From assembly GCF_000745855.1 (NCBI RefSeq), contig NZ_JQKD01000012.1, positions 1 through 64,000 of the forward strand: a stretch of DNA of 64,000 bases, read 5' to 3'. Position numbers and translations under genes: made by a program. The notes beneath the pieces were generated by a model, which saw only the letters and a list, made by a program, of their open reading frames with translations, made no database searches and was not told the DNA's origin. This DNA comes from Xenophilus azovorans DSM 13620 (GTDB lineage Bacteria; Pseudomonadota; Gammaproteobacteria; Burkholderiales; Burkholderiaceae_C). This document shows positions 44,797 to 53,251 of this stretch, piece after piece. Numbering within the stretch: the stretch's first letter is position 1; each line of letters opens with the position of its first letter.

Positions 44797-45556
44797 CGCC
44801 ATCCTGCGCGCCGAGGGCCTGTGCAAGGACTTCCGCGGCTTCCGCGCCGTCGACCGCCTCGACCTGCAGGTGCAGCGCGGCCACATCCACGCGCTGATCG
44901 GGCCGAACGGCGCCGGCAAGACCACCTGCTTCAACCTGCTGACCAAGTTCCTCGAGCCGAGCGCCGGCCGCATCTTCTTCAACGGGCGCGACATCACCCG
45001 CGCGACGCCGGCGCGGATCGCGCGGCTGGGCGTGATCCGCTCGTTTCAGATCTCGGCGGTGTTCCCGCACATGACGGCGCTGCAGAACGTGCGCGTCGGC
45101 CTGCAGCGGCGGCTGGGCACCTCTTTTCACTTCTGGCGGCCGGCGCGCACGCTGGACCGGCTGAACGCGCGCGCGATGGAGCTGCTGGCGCAGGTCGACC
45201 TCCAGGATTTCGCCGGCACCGCGGCCGCCAGCCTGCCCTACGGGCGCAAGCGCGCGCTGGAAATCGCCGCGACCCTGGCGATGGAGCCCGAGCTGATGCT
45301 GCTGGACGAGCCCACGGCCGGCATGGGCATCGAGGACGTGGCGCGCGTCACCGCGCTGATCAAGCGCGTGTCGGCCGGCCGCACCATCCTCATGGTGGAG
45401 CACAACATGAGCATCGTGGCCGGCATCTGCGACCGCATCACGGTGCTGCAGCGCGGCAGCGTGCTGGCCGAGGGCCGCTACGACGAGGTGGCGGCCGACC
45501 CGCGCGTCGCCGAGGCCTACATGGGCACCGCCCATGCGCAGGAGGAAGCGCCATGA
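44789..45556 (+). CDS. Liv-type ABC transporter ATP-binding protein (LivG-like)
   Basis: 255 aa ATPase. Walker A GPNGAGKTTCFNLLTKFL (about residues 38-46), Q-loop region RSFQISAVFPHMTALQNVRV, signature-like LPYGRKRALEIAATLAMEPE, Walker B LMLLDEPTAGMG and MVEHNMSIV with the H-loop His. The C-terminal VAEAYMGTAHA is typical LivG. The LSGGQ position reads LPYGRKR, common in LivG. Overlaps livF by ATGA. Confidence 0.93.
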   Translation: MPDAILRAEGLCKDFRGFRAVDRLDLQVQRGHIHALIGPNGAGKTTCFNLLTKFLEPSAGRIFFNGRDITRATPARIARLGVIRSFQISAVFPHMTALQNVRVGLQRRLGTSFHFWRPARTLDRLNARAMELLAQVDLQDFAGTAAASLPYGRKRALEIAATLAMEPELMLLDEPTAGMGIEDVARVTALIKRVSAGRTILMVEHNMSIVAGICDRITVLQRGSVLAEGRYDEVAADPRVAEAYMGTAHAQEEAP

Positions 45557-46299
45557 CGGGGATGCCCGGGAAGCTGCCGCGCGAGGCGCAGGCCGATCCG
45601 GTCATCGAGCTGCGCGGCCTGCATGCCTGGTACGGCGAATCGCACGTGCTGCACGGCGTCGACCTGCATGTGAACCGCGCCGAGGTGGTCACGCTGCTCG
45701 GGCGCAACGGCGCCGGCCGCACCTCCACGCTGCGCGCGATGATGGGCCTGACAGGCACCCGCAAGGGCTCGATCCGCATCCGCGGTGTCGAGACCATCGG
45801 CCTGCCCACGCGCCGCATCGCGCATCTCGGCGTGGGCTACTGCCCGGAAGAGCGCGGCATCTTCGCCTCGCTCTCGGCCGAGGAGAACCTGCTGCTGCCG
45901 CCGGTGGTCTCCCCCGACGGCCGCGGCATGCCGCTGGAGCGCATCCATGCGCTGTTTCCCAACCTGCGCGGGCGCGCCGCGGCGCAGGGCACGCGCCTGT
46001 CGGGCGGCGAACAGCAGATGCTGGCGATCGCCCGCATCCTGCGTGCCGGGGCCGACCTGCTGCTGCTCGACGAGATCTCCGAGGGCCTGGCACCGGTCAT
46101 CGTGCAGGCGCTGGCGCGGACGATCCGCGCCCTGCGCGGGCAGGGCATGACGATCGTCATGGTGGAACAGAACTTCCGCTTCGCGGCGCCGATCTCGGAC
46201 CGCTTCTACGTGATGGAGGGCGGGCGCGTGGTCGACGCCTTCGCCGCGCACCAACTGCAGGAGCGGACGCCCTCGCTGAGCGCGCGCCTCGGCGTGTGA
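45553..46299 (+). CDS. Liv-type ABC transporter ATP-binding protein (LivF-like) with Arg in Walker A
   Basis: 248 aa. Walker A reads GRNGAGRTST at residues 50-59: the invariant Lys is Arg56 (codon CGC at 45718-45720). The rest is normal LivF: GVGYCPEERGIFASLSAEEN, signature RLSGGEQQMLAIARIL, Walker B LLLLDEISEGLAPV and MVEQNFRFA. Some LivF homologues in this order may share the Arg. If ATP hydrolysis needs Lys, this subunit would be weak or regulatory and LivG would carry the cycle. Confidence 0.92.
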   Translation: MTGMPGKLPREAQADPVIELRGLHAWYGESHVLHGVDLHVNRAEVVTLLGRNGAGRTSTLRAMMGLTGTRKGSIRIRGVETIGLPTRRIAHLGVGYCPEERGIFASLSAEENLLLPPVVSPDGRGMPLERIHALFPNLRGRAAAQGTRLSGGEQQMLAIARILRAGADLLLLDEISEGLAPVIVQALARTIRALRGQGMTIVMVEQNFRFAAPISDRFYVMEGGRVVDAFAAHQLQERTPSLSARLGV

Positions 46300-46357
46300 G
46301 GCGCCGCCAGCACCATGCCAACGGGGCCGCCGCGGCCCAGTGAAAGAGAGACGAACG

Positions 46358-46675
46358 ATGAGCAATTGGCAGCGCGCCGGCGCGCTCGACGACATCCAGG
46401 AAGAAGCACCGCATGCGGTGGAGATCGGCGGCAAGGCCATCGCGCTGTACCGCTTCGGCGACGAGGTCTGCGCGGTGGGCGACACCTGCCCCCACCAGGG
46501 CGACGTGAAGCTGTCCGAGGGCTACTTCGAGGGCGACACCATCGAGTGCCCGATGCACCAGTCGTGCTTCAACGTCCGGACCGGCAAGGTGCTGGGCCCG
46601 CCGGCGCGCGACGACCTGCCGGTGTACCCGGTGCGCATCGAGGACGGCCAGGTCCTGGTCGACACCGAAGGCTGA
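46358..46675 (+). CDS. Rieske [2Fe-2S] ferredoxin
   Basis: 105 aa. Cluster motif DTCPHQGDV (C-x-H) and ECPMHQSCF (C-x2-H), about 18 residues apart, as in bacterial Rieske ferredoxins of aromatic-ring dioxygenase systems. The ATG at 46358 follows AAAGAGAGACGAACG; an in-frame ATG at 46340 is upstream of it. No oxygenase or reductase gene is in the window, so its electron partner is elsewhere or it serves another enzyme. Confidence 0.9.
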   Translation: MSNWQRAGALDDIQEEAPHAVEIGGKAIALYRFGDEVCAVGDTCPHQGDVKLSEGYFEGDTIECPMHQSCFNVRTGKVLGPPARDDLPVYPVRIEDGQVLVDTEG

Positions 46676-46678
46676 GCG

Positions 46679-46698
46679 GGCGCCGCCTTCGCGGCGCC
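46679..46698 (+). terminator. Hairpin after the Rieske gene
   Basis: Perfect 8-bp stem GGCGCCGC-CTTC-GCGGCGCC directly after the Rieske stop codon. No T-run follows, so if it terminates, it does so weakly or with Rho. It may partly separate the transporter operon from the regulator gene. Confidence 0.4.
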
Positions 46699-46726
46699 GC
46701 GCTCCGGGGGCAGGGCGCGCTGCCAT

Positions 46727-46775
46727 GCGCTAACACGGGCCCCTCACGTATCATCCCCCGATGCAGAACGTATCA
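46727..46775 (+). promoter_or_regulatory. Possible autoregulatory half-site and direct repeats before lacI
   Basis: GCGCTAACA at 46727-46735 equals the right half of operator 2, without a left half. Two direct repeats CGTATCA follow at 46747-46753 and 46769-46775, about two helical turns apart. They lie in the 161-base gap before the regulator's GTG. Autoregulation is possible but not shown by a full operator. Confidence 0.3.
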
Positions 46776-46836
46776 AAGGCCGAGGCGGCGGCGCGGCGCA
46801 GGCGCCGCGGCCGCCGTCCCGCTGGAGGGGTGTGAC

Positions 46837-47859
46837 GTGGCAGAAGGAAGAGTCCGTACGGGAGGCGGCGAGGCCCGCATGCGCGACGTGGCGCGCGCCG
46901 CCGGCGTGTCGCTGATGACGGTTTCGCGCGCCCTGCGCGAGCCGCACAAGCTGTCCGAGGAAACGCGCAAGATCGTGCTCGACGCCGTCCAGAAGATCGG
47001 CTACGTGCCCAACAGCATCGCGGCCAACCTGGCGTCCAACCGCTCCAGCGTGGTGGGGCAGATCGTGCCGAGCATCCGCAACTCGCTGTATGCCGAGACG
47101 GCCAAGGGCACTTCCGACGTGCTGCGCAGCGCGGGCCTGCACCTGCTGCTGGCCGACAGCGGCTACTCGTTGCAGGAAGAGGAAGCGCTGATCGGCGCCA
47201 TGCTCTCCCAGCGCGTGTGCGGGCTGATCCTGCACAACACCGACCACACGCCCCGTGCGCTGCAGATGATCGAGCGCGCCGGGGTGCCGGTGATCGAGAC
47301 CGGCGACATCCCGCGCAGGCCGCTGGACATGGTGGTGAGCTATTCCAACGCCGAGGCGGCCAAGGCCATGACGCTGCACCTGGCGGCGCGGCGCTACCGG
47401 CGCATCGGCTTCGTCAGCCTCGACACCAGGATCAACCGGCGCGCGCGCGAGCGCCAGCGCGGCTACCTCGCGGCGCTCAAGAGCCTGGGCATCCCGAAGG
47501 ATCCGGCGCTGATCGCCGAGGTCGAGCCCGGCCTGACCTCCGGCGCCCACGCACTGGTCGACATGATGACCCGTGCGCCCGACGTGGAGGCGATCTTCTT
47601 CGCCGGCGACGTGCTGGCCATCGGCGCCCTGTTCGAGACCCAGCGGCGCGGCTGGAAGGTGCCGGGCCGCGTGGCGATCGCCGGCTTCGACGATCTCGAC
47701 ATCCTGCAGCACACCGTGCCGCGGCTGACCTGCCTGCGGCTGCCGCGGCTGGAGATCGGCCGGCGCAGCGCCGAGGCGCTGCTCGACCGCATGCGCGGCA
47801 CGAAGAACCCGGTGCGCGTCGACCTGGGCTTCGAGGTCATCCAGCGCGAGAGCACCTGA
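46837..47859 (+). CDS. LacI-family transcriptional regulator, proposed master regulator of the catabolic cluster
   Basis: 340 aa from a GTG with GGAGGGG seven bases upstream. The DNA-binding domain is MRDVARAAGVSLMTVSRALR (residues 15-34) with the hinge helix YVPNSIAANLASNRS; the rest is the periplasmic-binding-protein-like effector domain (VGQIVPSIRNSLYAETAKGT, GVPVIETGDIPRRPLDMVVS, VAIAGFDDLDILQHTVPRLT). It resembles the GntR (gluconate repressor) branch of LacI regulators, whose operators are also palindromes with a central CG. Seven such palindromes flank it within 40 kb. Effector is unknown; an acid or acyl-CoA from the pathway is likely. Confidence 0.93.
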   Translation: MAEGRVRTGGGEARMRDVARAAGVSLMTVSRALREPHKLSEETRKIVLDAVQKIGYVPNSIAANLASNRSSVVGQIVPSIRNSLYAETAKGTSDVLRSAGLHLLLADSGYSLQEEEALIGAMLSQRVCGLILHNTDHTPRALQMIERAGVPVIETGDIPRRPLDMVVSYSNAEAAKAMTLHLAARRYRRIGFVSLDTRINRRARERQRGYLAALKSLGIPKDPALIAEVEPGLTSGAHALVDMMTRAPDVEAIFFAGDVLAIGALFETQRRGWKVPGRVAIAGFDDLDILQHTVPRLTCLRLPRLEIGRRSAEALLDRMRGTKNPVRVDLGFEVIQREST

Positions 47860-47884
47860 GCGGCCGGGCCGGGCCCGGCCGGCG

Positions 47885-47922
47885 GCGCGCGCATCGGCCT
47901 CGGCTTGCGCGCGCTTCTTTTT
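47885..47922 (+). terminator. Probable terminator of lacI
   Basis: GCGCGCGCA at 47885-47893 pairs with TGCGCGCGC at 47906-47914 (9 bp) around a 12-base loop and is followed by TTCTTTTT. It overlaps the putative -35 (TTGCGC at 47905-47910) of the next operon. Confidence 0.6.
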
Positions 47923-47945
47923 CGATGATAATGTTAACGCTATCA
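47905..47945 (+). promoter_or_regulatory. Promoter with LacI-type operator 6 (47932-47945)
   Basis: TTGCGC (47905-47910), a 16-base spacer and GATAAT (47927-47932) form a candidate promoter. The operator TGTTAACGCTATCA starts at its last base and matches the consensus at 12 of 14 positions with the central CG. It heads the operon 48003-56779. Confidence 0.65.
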
Positions 47946-48002
47946 GTTCTGAACCACGGTCCGGGCTGGCCTTCCTATCCAACTGAAACGGAACACACGA
48001 CG

Positions 48003-48782
48003 ATGAAAGGGAAAACCGCGCTGATCACCGGTTCCGCAGCAGGCCTGGGCTTCGCGATCGCCGAGGCGCTGGCGCGCGCCGGGTGCGACATCGTCCTGCA
48101 CGGCATCGAGTCCGCCGAAAGCGTGCAGCCGCAGCAGGCGCGGCTCGAGCGCGAGCACGGCGTGGGCGTCGCCTACATCCGGTCCGACCTGGCCGACCCG
48201 GGTGCGGCCGAACGGATGATCGCGCAGGTGCGGGCGCTGCACGGGGGCATCGACGTCCTGGTCAACAACGCCGTCACGCGGCACTTCGCCGGCGTGGCCG
48301 AGTTCCCCGCCGAACGCTGGGACCGGGCGCTGGCGGTGAACCTCAGCGCCGCCTTCCACACCATCCGCCTGAGCCTGCCCGGCATGCGGGAGCGCGGATG
48401 GGGGCGCATCTTCAACATGACCTCGGTCTACGGGTCGCGCGCGGTCGCCAACCGGATCGACTACGTGACGACCAAGACCGCGCTGATCGGCCTGACGCGG
48501 TCGGTCGCGATCGAGACCATCAACCAGGGCATCACCTGCAACGCCATCTGCCCCGGCGCGGTGCTCACGCCGACCAGCGAACTGCGCATCGACGCGCTGA
48601 TGGCCGAGACCGGCCTCGAGCGCGAGGCCGCGACAGAGCGCTTCCTCGCCGGCAAGCAGCCGATCCAGCGCTTCGTCGATGCGGCCCACGTGGCGCAGCT
48701 CCTGGTGTTCCTCTGCGGCGAGGCCGGCACCGACATCACGGGCGCGGTGCTCCCGGTGGAGGGCGGATGGCTGGCGAGCTGA
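48003..48782 (+). CDS. Short-chain dehydrogenase, 3-hydroxybutyrate dehydrogenase-like
   Basis: 259 aa SDR. LITGSAAGLGFAIAEALARA, DVLVNNAVTRHFAGV, MTSVYGSRAVANRIDYVTTK (Ser and YxxxK) and AICPGAVLTPTSE are the SDR motifs; the overall pattern, ending VLPVEGGWLAS, is close to D-3-hydroxybutyrate dehydrogenases (BdhA). First gene under operator 6. It would oxidise a 3-hydroxy acid or similar alcohol with NAD. Confidence 0.88.
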   Translation: MKGKTALITGSAAGLGFAIAEALARAGCDIVLHGIESAESVQPQQARLEREHGVGVAYIRSDLADPGAAERMIAQVRALHGGIDVLVNNAVTRHFAGVAEFPAERWDRALAVNLSAAFHTIRLSLPGMRERGWGRIFNMTSVYGSRAVANRIDYVTTKTALIGLTRSVAIETINQGITCNAICPGAVLTPTSELRIDALMAETGLEREAATERFLAGKQPIQRFVDAAHVAQLLVFLCGEAGTDITGAVLPVEGGWLAS

Positions 48783-50131
48783 ACACGGCGGACGCGGCCG
48801 CCGGCGCGAGCGACGCGCTGGCGCGTTTCGCCTCGCAGTTGCACTGGGAGGACATCCCCCCCGGGGTGCAGCACGAAGCCCGGCGCGCGCTGGTCAACTT
48901 CTTCGCCACCGCGCTGGCGGGCTGCCGCGACCCGGCCATCGAGGTGGCCGCGCGGGTCTTCCGGCCGTTCGGCGCCGAGGGCGCCTGCACCGTGATCGGT
49001 CGCCGCGAGACCACCAATGCGCTGCATGCCGCCTCGCTCAACGCGATGAGCGGCAACGTCTTCGACTACGACGATACGCATCTGCCGACCATCATCCATC
49101 CGACCGCGCCGGTCGCACCGGCGCTGTTCGCTCTGGCGCAGATGCGCCCGGTGACCGGGCGCGACCTGCTGCTGGCCCTCGTGGCCGGGGTGGAGATCGA
49201 GTGCCGGCTCGGCAACGCCATCTCGCCCGGGCACTACCAGCGCGGCTGGCACATCACCTCCACCTGCGGCGTGTTCGGCGCGGCGGCCGCCTGTGCGCGC
49301 GTGCTCGGGCTGGACGCGCGCCGCACGCTGTGGGCGCTGGGCAATGCCTCGGCGCAGTCCTGCGGCCTGGTCGAGAACCTCGGCAGCATGGCCAAGAGCA
49401 TCGGCGTGGGCAACGCGGCCTCCAACGGCCTGCTCTCGGCCCTGCTGGCGGCGCAGGGCTTCGAAGGGCCGGCCATGCCGATCGAGGGGCCGCGCGGCTT
49501 CCTGCGCGTGACCGGCGAACGGCCCGACTTCGCCTCGCTGACCGAAGACCTCGGCCGGCGCTGGGCGCTGTCGAGCAACACCTACAAGCCCTACCCCTGC
49601 GGCGTGGTGCTCAACCCGGTCATCGAGGCCTGCCTGGCGCTGCATGCCGAGGCGCCGGTGGCGCCGGACGCGATCGAGCGGGTCGAACTGCGCGGCCATC
49701 CGCTGCTGCGCGAGCGTACCGACCGGCCTGCACCGCATTCGGGCCGCGAGGCCCAGGTCAGCGCCCAGCACGCGGTGGCCGCCTGCCTTTCCAGCGGCCA
49801 GGCCGGGCTGGATCAGTTCAGCGACGGCGCCGTCGCGGCGACGGCGCGCCACGGCCTTGCCGGGCGCCTGTCGTTCATCGACGATGCGGCCCTCGGCGTC
49901 GAATCGGCGACGGTGACGCTGCACCTGCGCGACGGCACGGTGCGCTCGCGGCACGTGGCCGCCGCCCGCGGCAGCCTCGCGACGCCGCTGGGCGACAAGG
50001 ACCTCGAACGCAAGCTCATCGACCTCGCGGCCTGGGGCGGCAGCGGTTGCGCGCCGCAGCCGCTGATCGATGCCCTGTGGTCGCTCGACTGCCGCGGCGA
50101 CGCCGGCACACTCATGCGGCTGGCAGCCTGA
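48767..50131 (+). CDS. MmgE/PrpD family protein (second copy)
   Basis: 454 aa. NVFDYDDTHLPTIIHPTAPV contains the DYDD-H motif, WHITSTCGVFGAAAACARVL, KSIGVGNAASNGLLSALL and YKPYPCGVVLNPVIEACLAL follow. ATG at 48767 with GGAGGGCGG upstream, so it overlaps the SDR gene by 16 bases. It differs clearly from the copy at 20052, so they probably act on different intermediates rather than being recent duplicates. Confidence 0.9.
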   Translation: MAGELNTADAAAGASDALARFASQLHWEDIPPGVQHEARRALVNFFATALAGCRDPAIEVAARVFRPFGAEGACTVIGRRETTNALHAASLNAMSGNVFDYDDTHLPTIIHPTAPVAPALFALAQMRPVTGRDLLLALVAGVEIECRLGNAISPGHYQRGWHITSTCGVFGAAAACARVLGLDARRTLWALGNASAQSCGLVENLGSMAKSIGVGNAASNGLLSALLAAQGFEGPAMPIEGPRGFLRVTGERPDFASLTEDLGRRWALSSNTYKPYPCGVVLNPVIEACLALHAEAPVAPDAIERVELRGHPLLRERTDRPAPHSGREAQVSAQHAVAACLSSGQAGLDQFSDGAVAATARHGLAGRLSFIDDAALGVESATVTLHLRDGTVRSRHVAAARGSLATPLGDKDLERKLIDLAAWGGSGCAPQPLIDALWSLDCRGDAGTLMRLAA

Positions 50132-50187
50132 GCGCCACGCCGCCTTCTTCCCGACGAACCCTCTCTTCACATCTCCAGGAGCAACGA

Positions 50188-50565
50188 ATGAACAAGGAAC
50201 TCTACGAACAAGGTCTGAAGGTCCGCCGCGCGGTCGTCGGCGACGCCTACGTCGACGCATCGCTGAAGAGCGCCGACGACTTCAGCATGCCGATGCAGGA
50301 ACTGGTCACGCAGTACTGCTGGGGCGACGTCTGGTCGCGCCCGGGCCTGGACCGCAGGAGCCGCAGCCTGCTGAACCTCGGCATGATCGCGGCGCTGAAC
50401 CGCAACGAGGAGCTCGCCACCCACGTGCGCGGCGCGATCAACAACGGCCTGACCAAGGAAGAGATCTGCGAGGCCTTCCTGCAGGTGGCGGTGTACTGCG
50501 GCATGCCCGCCGGGCTGACCTCGTTCAAGGTGGCGCGCCAGGTCTTCAAGGACATGGGCATCTGA
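50188..50565 (+). CDS. Carboxymuconolactone decarboxylase family protein
   Basis: 125 aa. The AhpD-like/CMD fold pattern is visible: YCWGDVWSRPGLDRRSRSLL, LGMIAALNRNEELATHVRGA and GLTKEEICEAFLQVAVYCGM. CCAGGAGCAACGA precedes the ATG. No CxxC redox pair, so it is the decarboxylase-type rather than peroxidase-type branch. Its reaction here is open; decarboxylation or isomerisation of a lactone acid would fit the lactonase genes in the regulon. Confidence 0.9.
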   Translation: MNKELYEQGLKVRRAVVGDAYVDASLKSADDFSMPMQELVTQYCWGDVWSRPGLDRRSRSLLNLGMIAALNRNEELATHVRGAINNGLTKEEICEAFLQVAVYCGMPAGLTSFKVARQVFKDMGI

Positions 50566-50582
50566 GGCGAGGGCGCAGCATC

Positions 50583-51491
50583 ATGTCCGAACAGAAAACC
50601 ATCGGCTTCATCGGCGTGGGCGTGATGGGCAACCCCATCGCGCGGCACCTCATCGCCAAGGGCCACACCGTGCTGGCCTGCGACAAGAGCGACCGCGCCG
50701 TGGCCGCCATCGTCGCGGCCGGCGCCAGGGGCGCGGCCAGCGTGTCCGAGGTGGTCGACCAGGCCGCGATCGTCTTCACCAGCCTGCCCAGCCCCGCGAT
50801 CTTCACCGAGGTGGTGCTCGGCGCGGGCGGCGTGAAGGACGGCAAGGCGGTGAAGATCATGGTCGACCTGTCCACCGTCGGCTCGCGCGCCACCAGCCAG
50901 GCGGCGGCAGGCCTGCTCGAGAAGGGCATCGACCTGGTCGATGCGCCGGTCAGCGGCGGCGCGGCGGGCGCGGAGAAGGGCACGCTGGCCGTGATGGCGG
51001 CCGGGCGCCCCGAGGCCGTGGCGCAGGTGCGCGAGCTGCTGGAAGCCTTCGGCAAGCTCTTCGTCGTCGGCCCGCAGGCCGGCCAGGCGCAGTTGCTGAA
51101 GCTGCTCAACAACATGCTCTCGTCGACCGCCTTCGCGATCACTTCCGAGGCCTTCGTCGCGGGCGTGAAGGGCGGGCTCGACCCCGAGGTGATGATGGCC
51201 GCGATCAACGCCGGCAGCGGCCGCAGCGGCGCCTCGCAGGACAAGTTCATGAAGCAGGTGATGCCGCGCAGCTTCGACTTCGGCTTCCCGATCAGCAGCG
51301 TGTGCAAGGACATCGGCCTGGCGATCGAGGAGTGCGAGGCGCTCGGCGTGCCGATGTGGGTCGGCAACACGGTGCGCCAGCTCTGGAATTTCGCCGGCCG
51401 GCAGGACGGCATGCAGCGCGACATGACCGAGCTGGTGAAGTCGATCGAGCACTGGTCCGGGCTGGACGCGGCCGGCGGCCCGAAGGGCTGA
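50583..51491 (+). CDS. 3-hydroxyisobutyrate dehydrogenase family protein
   Basis: 302 aa beta-hydroxyacid dehydrogenase. NAD motif IGFIGVGVMGNPIARHLIAK, substrate motif DAPVSGGAAGAEKGTLAVMA, catalytic Lys in QLLKLLNNMLS and NAGSGRSGASQDKF. Candidates include 3-hydroxyisobutyrate, tartronate semialdehyde and 6-phosphogluconate-like substrates. In this operon a branched hydroxy acid or semialdehyde is the best guess. Confidence 0.9.
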   Translation: MSEQKTIGFIGVGVMGNPIARHLIAKGHTVLACDKSDRAVAAIVAAGARGAASVSEVVDQAAIVFTSLPSPAIFTEVVLGAGGVKDGKAVKIMVDLSTVGSRATSQAAAGLLEKGIDLVDAPVSGGAAGAEKGTLAVMAAGRPEAVAQVRELLEAFGKLFVVGPQAGQAQLLKLLNNMLSSTAFAITSEAFVAGVKGGLDPEVMMAAINAGSGRSGASQDKFMKQVMPRSFDFGFPISSVCKDIGLAIEECEALGVPMWVGNTVRQLWNFAGRQDGMQRDMTELVKSIEHWSGLDAAGGPKG

Positions 51492-51558
51492 GGCCGGCGC
51501 CGCAGGGCGCCGCGCATCGCAGCGCGCACAACGAGACAAGCCGGAAGGAAGACCGCTC

Positions 51559-53220
51559 ATGAGTTCATACCTGGTCGGCGACCTGGTCGCCGAGTTCCTG
51601 GCCTGCTGCGGCGTGCAGGCGGCCTTCGGCATCATCTCCGTGCACAACGTGCCGGTGCTCGACGCGGTGGCGCGGCAGCAGCGGCTGCGCTTCGTGATGG
51701 CGCGCGGCGAGATGGGCGCGGCCCACATGGCCGACGGCTTCGCGCGCGCCTCGGGCGGCCTGGGCGCGCTGATCACCAGCACCGGCCCCGGCGCGGCGAA
51801 CGCCGCCTCGGGCCTGCTGGAGGCGGGCTTCGCCGGCTCGCCGGTGTTGCACATCACCGGGCAGAGCCCCACGCGCACGCTGGGGCGCGGACAGGGCGCG
51901 GTGCACGACGTGCCCGACCAGCTGGGCATGCTGCGCGCGGTGTCCAAGGCGGCATGGCGCGTGCATTCCCCGCAGGAGGCGCTGGGCGTGCTGACGCGCG
52001 CCGCAGTGGAGGCGCTGAGCCCGCGCCAGGGGCCGGTGAGCGTGGAGATCCCCTTCGACGTCCAGCGCAGCGCGGTCGAGCGGCCGGCGGCCTTCGACCG
52101 CTTCGTGCTGCCGCTGCCGCCGCGCCGCGTGCCGCAGGGCGCGGAGCTCGACGCGCTGGTGGAACGCGTGGCGCGCGCCAAGCGGCCGATGCTGTGGCTG
52201 GGCAACGGCGCGCGCGAGGCAGGTGCGGCGGCGGCGCGGCTGCTCGGCCTGGGCTTCGCCGCGGTCAACAGCCAGGCGGCGCACGGCATCGTGCCCGGCG
52301 ATCATCCGATGAACCTGGGCGCGCTCAACGGCAGCCGCCACAGCAGCCCGGACCCGGTGGTCGAGGCGCTGTTCGAGACCTGCGACCTGCTGCTGGTGGC
52401 GGGTTCGCGGCTGCGCCTGAGCGAGACCCGCGAGGGCCAGTGCCGGCTGCCGAAGAGCCGGGTGCAGATCGATCTCGACCCCGCCGCCGAGGGGCGCACC
52501 TATGCGAGCGAGCTCTTTGTCTGCGGCGACAGCGCGGCCACGCTCGATGCGCTGGCGCAGCGCCTCGAGGGCCGGCTGCAGGTGGACCCGGCGTTCGCGG
52601 CCGACGTCGCGGCCGCGAAGCGGCAGGCGGAGGACGCGTTCCGGGCCACCCTGGGGCCCTATGCGGAGTTCCCCGGGCAGTTGCGCGCGGTGATGCCGCG
52701 CGACGCGCTGTGGGTGCGCGACGTGACGCTGCACAACGGCTCGTGGGGCAACAAGGCCTTCCCCATGTACGGCCCCCACGACGGCATGTTCCCCATCGGG
52801 CTGGGCATCGGCCAGGGCCTGCCGCTGGGCATCGGCGCCGCCGTGGCGGCCCATGCCGCGGGCCGCAAGGTGGTGATGATGGCCGGCGACGGCGGCTTCG
52901 CGATGAACATGACCGAGCTGTGGACCGCGGTGCAGGAGCGGCTCGACATCGTGGTGCTGGTGATGAACGACGGCGGCTACGGCGTCATCAAGCACATCCA
53001 GGACAGCGTCTACGGCGGCCGTCGCCACTACGGCGACCTCCTGTCGCCCGACTTCGGCCGGCTCGCCGCGCTGGCGGGCATGCCCCACTGGAAGGTGGGC
53101 GCGGCGCAGGAGCTCGGCGACAAGGTCGGCCAGGCGCTGGCGGTGCGTGGGCCCGCGATGGTGGAGGTGGACATGGCCGCGATCGGCGAATTCCCCGCCT
53201 ACGTGGTGCCGATGAAGTGA
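51559..53220 (+). CDS. Thiamine-diphosphate-dependent enzyme (acetolactate synthase/decarboxylase/lyase family)
   Basis: 553 aa. N-terminal PYR domain with the activating Glu in MARGEMGAAHMADGFARASG (about residue 50) and LITSTGPGAANAASGLLEAG; central domain; C-terminal PP domain with the ThDP motif AGDGGFAMNMTELWTAVQER ... NDGGYGVIKH. The ATG has AAGGAAGACCGCTC upstream. Could be a 2-oxoacid decarboxylase, a carboligase or a 2-hydroxyacyl-CoA lyase. The flanking CoA-transferase and HMG-CoA-lyase-like genes favour a carbon-carbon cleaving role. Confidence 0.88.
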   Translation: MSSYLVGDLVAEFLACCGVQAAFGIISVHNVPVLDAVARQQRLRFVMARGEMGAAHMADGFARASGGLGALITSTGPGAANAASGLLEAGFAGSPVLHITGQSPTRTLGRGQGAVHDVPDQLGMLRAVSKAAWRVHSPQEALGVLTRAAVEALSPRQGPVSVEIPFDVQRSAVERPAAFDRFVLPLPPRRVPQGAELDALVERVARAKRPMLWLGNGAREAGAAAARLLGLGFAAVNSQAAHGIVPGDHPMNLGALNGSRHSSPDPVVEALFETCDLLLVAGSRLRLSETREGQCRLPKSRVQIDLDPAAEGRTYASELFVCGDSAATLDALAQRLEGRLQVDPAFAADVAAAKRQAEDAFRATLGPYAEFPGQLRAVMPRDALWVRDVTLHNGSWGNKAFPMYGPHDGMFPIGLGIGQGLPLGIGAAVAAHAAGRKVVMMAGDGGFAMNMTELWTAVQERLDIVVLVMNDGGYGVIKHIQDSVYGGRRHYGDLLSPDFGRLAALAGMPHWKVGAAQELGDKVGQALAVRGPAMVEVDMAAIGEFPAYVVPMK

Positions 53221-53251
53221 GCCGGCGAGGCAACGAGAAGGAGTACACAGC

